Below are positions 33,296 through 36,546 of a stretch of 36,546 nt of DNA, piece after piece. Under the pieces are notes generated by a model that was not told the origin of the DNA, searched no databases, and worked only from the letters and a program-made list of their open reading frames with translations. Source of the stretch: CAZIGM01 sp964538675 (GTDB lineage: Bacteria > Bacillota > Bacilli > Tepidibacillales > Tepidibacillaceae). The translations under genes were made by a program, and so were the position numbers. Location of the stretch: NCBI GenBank assembly GCA_964538675.1, contig CAZIGM010000016.1, forward strand, positions 1-36,546. The letters are read 5' to 3'. Every line of letters starts with the position of its first letter. Within the stretch, counting starts at the first letter, position 1.

Positions 33296-33726
33296 ATAGC
33301 ACCTCCTTATAAGTTAGTAAAAAATAAAATGCATAAGCTTTTTTAAAACAAAAAAAGGATTACCTTTGTAAATTGAATTTGAGAAAATATACATTATAGA
33401 TGGGTAAGTCCTATATTTTACTATAACAATATTTTTATGATATTAAAAGGACTTTAATTAAAAGGACACGATGTTTAGTAAATTTTTTTACGTATTACCG
33501 TATAAAAGTTTATTCTTTTTTTTTACTTTGTGTTACTATAACTTTATATTAATTTTTTATTCCAATAATCTTTTCTTGTAAAAATTATTAAAAACTTGTA
33601 ATATTTTTATTAAAATTAGTATTAAGATTACATATAAATAAAATACTATTTTCTTATCTGTTATTTTTTGAGAAGTAAATTTTCAATAGGTATTATTAGA
33701 AATAATTAAAAAAGAAGGGGAGACAT
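33296..33726. other. 431-nt divergent intergenic region
   Basis: Very AT-rich, with no ORF over 40 codons that looks real. It holds the ribosome site of the minus-strand acyltransferase (CACCTCC at 33300-33305 seen on plus), the direct repeat ATTAAAAGGAC at 33442-33452 and 33457-33467 (15-bp period), and the promoter for the Fe-S module at 33668-33696. Nothing else is recognised. Confidence 0.6.
33668..33696 (+). promoter_or_regulatory. Promoter of the first NapH-like module
   Basis: TTGAGA (33668-33673) and TATTAT (33691-33696) are separated by exactly 17 bp, 30 bp upstream of the start codon. Confidence 0.7.
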
Positions 33727-34503
33727 ATGGAAAATTCAAAGAGGGAATTGAAGACAAAGATACTTAGAAGAGTTATTCAGGGCTTCTTCTTGGCCTTTAC
33801 TGTATTTTTTTTAGTAAAATTTGTTCCAAACAGAAGTTTTATGTTGATAACTCTAGCACTTATTATTTTTATTACAGTAGTATTTCGTACAGGTTTTTGT
33901 GGTTGGATTTGTCCGCTGGGGACGATATTCGATTTTGTTAGAGGATTAGGTAAAGGTATTGGAAGATTACCCTTTGTTAAACCAATAAACAAGAAATACA
34001 AGAAGTGGGTTAAGAATAATAGAGGGATACTAGATAAAATAGACAAATACGCTAGGTATTTTAAATATGTCTTTTTCTTATGGATATTACAGGCTGCTTT
34101 TTTAGACCTTGCAACTATAAAAAATGGTGATGAGCATGGATTAATTACGGTGCTATATTTTGTAATTGCAGTTTTAGTTGTTGGACTCTTTGTTGATAGA
34201 TCATGGTGTAAATATGCTTGTCCATTAGGTGCTGCCATTGGATTATTTGGAAAATTAAGTCCTACAAGAGTATCGAGAGACGAAGATTTATGTATTAGCT
34301 GTAGTATATGTTCTAGAGCTTGCCCAATGAATATAGATGTAGCAAATAAAAAATATGTAAAAGATTTAGATTGCAATACGTGCGTGAAATGTGTTGATGT
34401 ATGTCCTGTGGATGGTGCATTGGATTTGAGAATTAAACTACCTTTGTCTAAAAAACAAAATTCTCAAATTGTAGAGACTGCAGAGAAACAGGCGGTGAAG
34501 TAA
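33727..34503 (+). CDS. NapH-like membrane 4Fe-4S protein, module 1
   Basis: 258 aa. Four hydrophobic segments (about 18-33, 39-54, 112-128, 139-157) with two CxxxCP motifs typical of NapH/YccM: Cys58-Cys62 (GFCGWICPLGT) and Cys161-Cys165 (WCKYACPLGA). The C-terminal half has two ferredoxin cluster motifs: CISCSICSRACP (Cys189, 192, 195, 199) and CNTCVKCVDVCP (Cys216, 219, 222, 226). Members carry electrons from a quinol or flavin across the membrane to periplasmic or extracytoplasmic acceptors; the partner here is not known. AAGAAGGGG precedes the ATG. The next small gene starts at the base after its stop, so they are co-expressed. Confidence 0.9.
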   Translation: MENSKRELKTKILRRVIQGFFLAFTVFFLVKFVPNRSFMLITLALIIFITVVFRTGFCGWICPLGTIFDFVRGLGKGIGRLPFVKPINKKYKKWVKNNRGILDKIDKYARYFKYVFFLWILQAAFLDLATIKNGDEHGLITVLYFVIAVLVVGLFVDRSWCKYACPLGAAIGLFGKLSPTRVSRDEDLCISCSICSRACPMNIDVANKKYVKDLDCNTCVKCVDVCPVDGALDLRIKLPLSKKQNSQIVETAEKQAVK

Positions 34504-34677
34504 ATGAAAATATCAAAAAATGCATATGGTTTTATTATTATCAGTATATTTTTAGGAGTTCTAATTATTACACATTTAGCTGGTATATGGGATGTATCTG
34601 TTAAATCTGATGCAAATGAAGGTAGTAGACATGCGATGTCAACATTGCATTATGCTGGTGAGTTATATAATAATTAA
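34504..34677 (+). CDS. Small single-pass membrane protein, 57 aa, module 1
   Basis: ATG follows the TAA of the Fe-S gene without a spacer (TAAATG). The protein starts MKISKNAYGFIIISIFLG and has one transmembrane helix (about 9-27, ending ITHLAGIW), then a short hydrophilic tail (SVKSDANEGSRHAMSTLHYAG). The first 30 residues correspond to the 91-aa protein at 35594 (MRISKFVYGFIIAF...IVGIWEV), so it is a homologue with a shortened tail. It has no match I can name. It may hold the Fe-S protein in a complex. Confidence 0.75.
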   Translation: MKISKNAYGFIIISIFLGVLIITHLAGIWDVSVKSDANEGSRHAMSTLHYAGELYNN

Positions 34678-34691
34678 ACAATTTCAAACTA

Positions 34692-34720
34692 AAAACTGGG
34701 CAAAAATGCCCAGTTTTTTT
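34692..34720 (+). terminator. Terminator after module 1
   Basis: AAAACTGGGC (34692-34701) with GCCCAGTTTT (34708-34717), 6-nt loop, followed by more T. Confidence 0.9.
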
Positions 34721-34766
34721 TGGAAAAATAAAGTTATACAAAAAGTTTATTTGCGAGTTTTTTTTA

Positions 34767-34775
34767 TGTTATTAT
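34767..34775 (+). promoter_or_regulatory. Candidate promoter of module 2
   Basis: TGTTATTAT, an extended -10 with TATTAT at 34770-34775; the same -10 hexamer is used upstream of module 1. The -35 is unclear (TTGCGA at 34751 is too near). Confidence 0.4.
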
Positions 34776-34816
34776 ATTTTTAGATGATTTCTATATAAAA
34801 ATGAGGGATGCAACAT

Positions 34817-35593
34817 ATGGGAAAAAACACAAACCAAAAGAGTGTAAAACCGTATCGCAACATGATTCAAGGTTTTTTCTTAATATTGATTGTATCTTTA
34901 TTAGTTAAATTTTTTCCATCTCATGAGTTTTTATATTTAGCTTTTGTATTAATTCTTTTGACTGTGATATTGTTAAATACAGGTTTTTGTGGGTGGATAT
35001 GTCCGATTGGAACTTTTGTTGATTTAATAAGAGGATTAGGGAAAAAAATAGGTAGTTTTTCTTTTTTCAAGCCAGCTAATAAAAAATTTAAAAAATGGGT
35101 TAAGAATAATAAGGTAATTTTAGATAAAATAGATAAATATGCTAAATTAATAAAATATATATTTTTGCTCTGGATTTTACAGGCCATTTTTCTTGGTTTT
35201 GCTAGTATAAGTGACGGAAATCTAATAGTAACTTTAATATATATTATTTTATATGTAGCTTTATTAGTTTCAAGTTTTTTTGTTAATAGGGCTTGGTGTA
35301 GATATGCATGCCCATTAGGTGCTGTAATAGGGTTATTTGGTAGATTAAGTCCAACTAAAGTGACAAGAGATGAAGAAATATGTATTAGCTGTAATATGTG
35401 TACTAAGAGTTGTCCGATGAATATTGATGTTGCAAGCAAGCTGTATGTAAGAGATTTAGGATGCAGCACTTGTTTAAAGTGTGTGGATGTATGTCCTGTC
35501 GAAGGAGCATTGGATTTAAAGATGAAGACATTTTTTTCCGACAAAAAAGCTTCTCAAATTATTGAGTCCGTTGAGGAACAGGCGGTGAAGTAG
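34817..35593 (+). CDS. NapH-like membrane 4Fe-4S protein, module 2
   Basis: 258 aa, same length and domain order as the protein at 33727. Two CxxxCP motifs (GFCGWICPIGT, WCRYACPLGA), two ferredoxin motifs (CISCNMCTKSCP, CSTCLKCVDVCP) and four hydrophobic segments. Roughly 60 percent of residues look identical by eye. ATG at 34808 would give three extra residues but lies on the ribosome site GAGGG (34803-34807), so ATG at 34817 (MGKNTNQKSVKPY) is chosen. The gene pair is an older duplication than the 2.9-kb one, since third-base and amino-acid changes are spread throughout. Confidence 0.9.
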   Translation: MGKNTNQKSVKPYRNMIQGFFLILIVSLLVKFFPSHEFLYLAFVLILLTVILLNTGFCGWICPIGTFVDLIRGLGKKIGSFSFFKPANKKFKKWVKNNKVILDKIDKYAKLIKYIFLLWILQAIFLGFASISDGNLIVTLIYIILYVALLVSSFFVNRAWCRYACPLGAVIGLFGRLSPTKVTRDEEICISCNMCTKSCPMNIDVASKLYVRDLGCSTCLKCVDVCPVEGALDLKMKTFFSDKKASQIIESVEEQAVK

Positions 35594-35869
35594 ATGAGAA
35601 TATCAAAATTTGTGTATGGATTTATCATAGCCTTTATACTATTGGGAGTATTAATAATAGCTAAAATCGTAGGAATATGGGAAGTTTACGAATGGGGTAG
35701 CAATAAAGATATTAATTATGAATTGATATCTACTAATTATTTTCTTAACAATATTGGGTTTCCAAGTGATTTGCCTACCTCAACATTAGTAAAAGATATT
35801 AAAGGTTTAACTGGAATTGACCCCGCTCCTAAAGGATTATATTTCTTTACAAAAAAAATGATTATTTAA
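35594..35869 (+). CDS. Small single-pass membrane protein, 91 aa, module 2
   Basis: ATG follows the TAG of the Fe-S gene directly. One transmembrane helix (residues 8-27, YGFIIAFILLGVLIIAKIVG) is followed by an outside-facing domain ending DLPTSTLVKDIKGLTGIDP and AKKMII-like tail. It is the longer homologue of the 57-aa protein at 34504. The family is unknown to me; association with the preceding Fe-S protein is inferred from coupling and the repeated order. A terminator follows 3 nt after the stop. Confidence 0.82.
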   Translation: MRISKFVYGFIIAFILLGVLIIAKIVGIWEVYEWGSNKDINYELISTNYFLNNIGFPSDLPTSTLVKDIKGLTGIDPAPKGLYFFTKKMII

Positions 35870-35872
35870 TGA

Positions 35873-35909
35873 TAGTCTGGGAAGTAGTAATAGCCCAGAC
35901 TATTACTTT
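35873..35909 (+). terminator. Terminator after module 2
   Basis: TAGTCTGGG (35873-35881) pairs with CCCAGACTA (35894-35902) around a 12-nt loop, then TTACTTTTA. Confidence 0.8.
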
Positions 35910-36002
35910 TATATTTCACAAATACGTAATATTTTTCTTATCAAACAAGTAGTATAGTTTATATTAAATGAATTACTTTTTTATTTTTTGGGGGTTAAAA
36001 AA

Positions 36003-36546
36003 ATGATTTTTTTAAAATACACTGACATATACTCTGTTTTAGTTATCGTATTTATTCTATCTATAATGATATATCGAATTATTCATTCAGGAGAAAAAGA
36101 ACTTATTTTATGGATTCCGGGAGTTTTGGGATTGATCTTTGTTTTATTTATTGAAGCTAATGAAAGCATATTAGTAATAGATAAATATTTCATTGGAGGC
36201 ATAGCTTTTACATTAGCTTTAATTTCTTCTGCTAATATTGTTGTATTTGATACTAAGAAAAATCTATTTAGATATTATATATTTATTTCAATAGGCACAG
36301 CTCTATTTATTTCTTTTACAGATTACTTTGGTGGTTACGTAAATAGTGTATTGACAAAACCTTTGTTCTTAATTTTGATTGTAATTAGTTTTTTTGCTTT
36401 GGTGATAGCACCAATTATTGTACTCGTAAACAAGAAGGCAAATATTCATATTTTGTGGAGTGTACTTGGTTGGAGTGTAATAGCCTTTGCTGGGTGGAAT
36501 CAATGGTCATTGGCTGCAAAATACTTTGCATTAGGAGTAGATAAGT
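36003..36546 (+). CDS. Multi-pass membrane protein, 3' end outside window
   Basis: Starts at ATG 36003 behind TTGGGGG and stays open to the window edge (181 codons). It begins MIFLKYTDIYSVLVIVFIL and has six hydrophobic segments, with few charged residues (GEKELILWIPG; DTKKNLFRYYIF; VNKKANIHILW). No family is recognised. It is separated from module 2 by a terminator and is probably a distinct unit. Confidence 0.75.
   Translation, partial: MIFLKYTDIYSVLVIVFILSIMIYRIIHSGEKELILWIPGVLGLIFVLFIEANESILVIDKYFIGGIAFTLALISSANIVVFDTKKNLFRYYIFISIGTALFISFTDYFGGYVNSVLTKPLFLILIVISFFALVIAPIIVLVNKKANIHILWSVLGWSVIAFAGWNQWSLAAKYFALGVDK

Noticed and set aside
33777..34376. 199-codon minus-strand frame opposite the first NapH-like gene, and its counterpart at 34921-35544
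   Set aside because: Both mirror conserved Fe-S genes; the repeated shadow comes from the duplication of those genes.

Overview
The window is AT-rich, low-GC Firmicute DNA. The gene order (trxB, rapZ-yvcK-whiA-HPr, clpP, cggR-gap-pgk-tpiA-gpmI-eno, secG-rnr-smpB-ssrA), a CggR-type operator and a CtsR-type box all point to the Bacillota, most likely an anaerobic Clostridia-like lineage. The species cannot be named from sequence alone.

Layout. 1-2376: end of a TPR/HTH protein gene, a palindromic repeat and thioredoxin reductase. 2467-6519: operon of RapZ, YvcK, WhiA, an HPr and cysteine synthase. 6520-7748: a hairpin-rich repeat, then clpP (minus strand, behind a CtsR box) and a tRNA-Arg(CCG) (minus strand). 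7882-15071: the complete lower-glycolysis operon under CggR, from glyceraldehyde 3-phosphate to phosphoenolpyruvate. 15074-16925: a second palindromic repeat, then a minus-strand EamA exporter and IclR regulator. 17012-19784: aconitase. 19809-20307: the solo end and two copies of the hairpin-rich repeat around secG. 20373-23933: rnr, smpB and ssrA, the translation-quality-control cluster. 23934-25074: a second kind of structured repeat, a terminator, an unrecognised ORF and an MFS remnant. 24772-30579: a 2,899-bp perfect-looking tandem duplication carrying an ArsR regulator and a DUF4153 membrane protein. 30681-33295 (minus): an acyltransferase with a zinc ribbon and a GltS-like transporter. 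33727-35869: two successive modules of a NapH-like membrane ferredoxin plus a small single-pass membrane protein. 36003 to the end: an incomplete multi-pass membrane protein.

The most striking object is the tmRNA gene. Its T-loop is interrupted by a 276-nt insertion that folds into a complete group I intron of the IA type (P1 to P9, GNRA loops, 5' splice site after U, terminal G). The mature tmRNA would be about 366 nt, encode the tag (A)GKTNNNYALAA, and could not form its tRNA-like domain until the intron is removed. The second is an interspersed element with fixed ends and a variable, hairpin-rich core. It has three complete copies and one solo end, and the stems in its largest copy covary. 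The third is the recent tandem duplication, which produces an altered C-terminus in one DUF4153 copy and duplicates an ArsR regulator with its likely operator.
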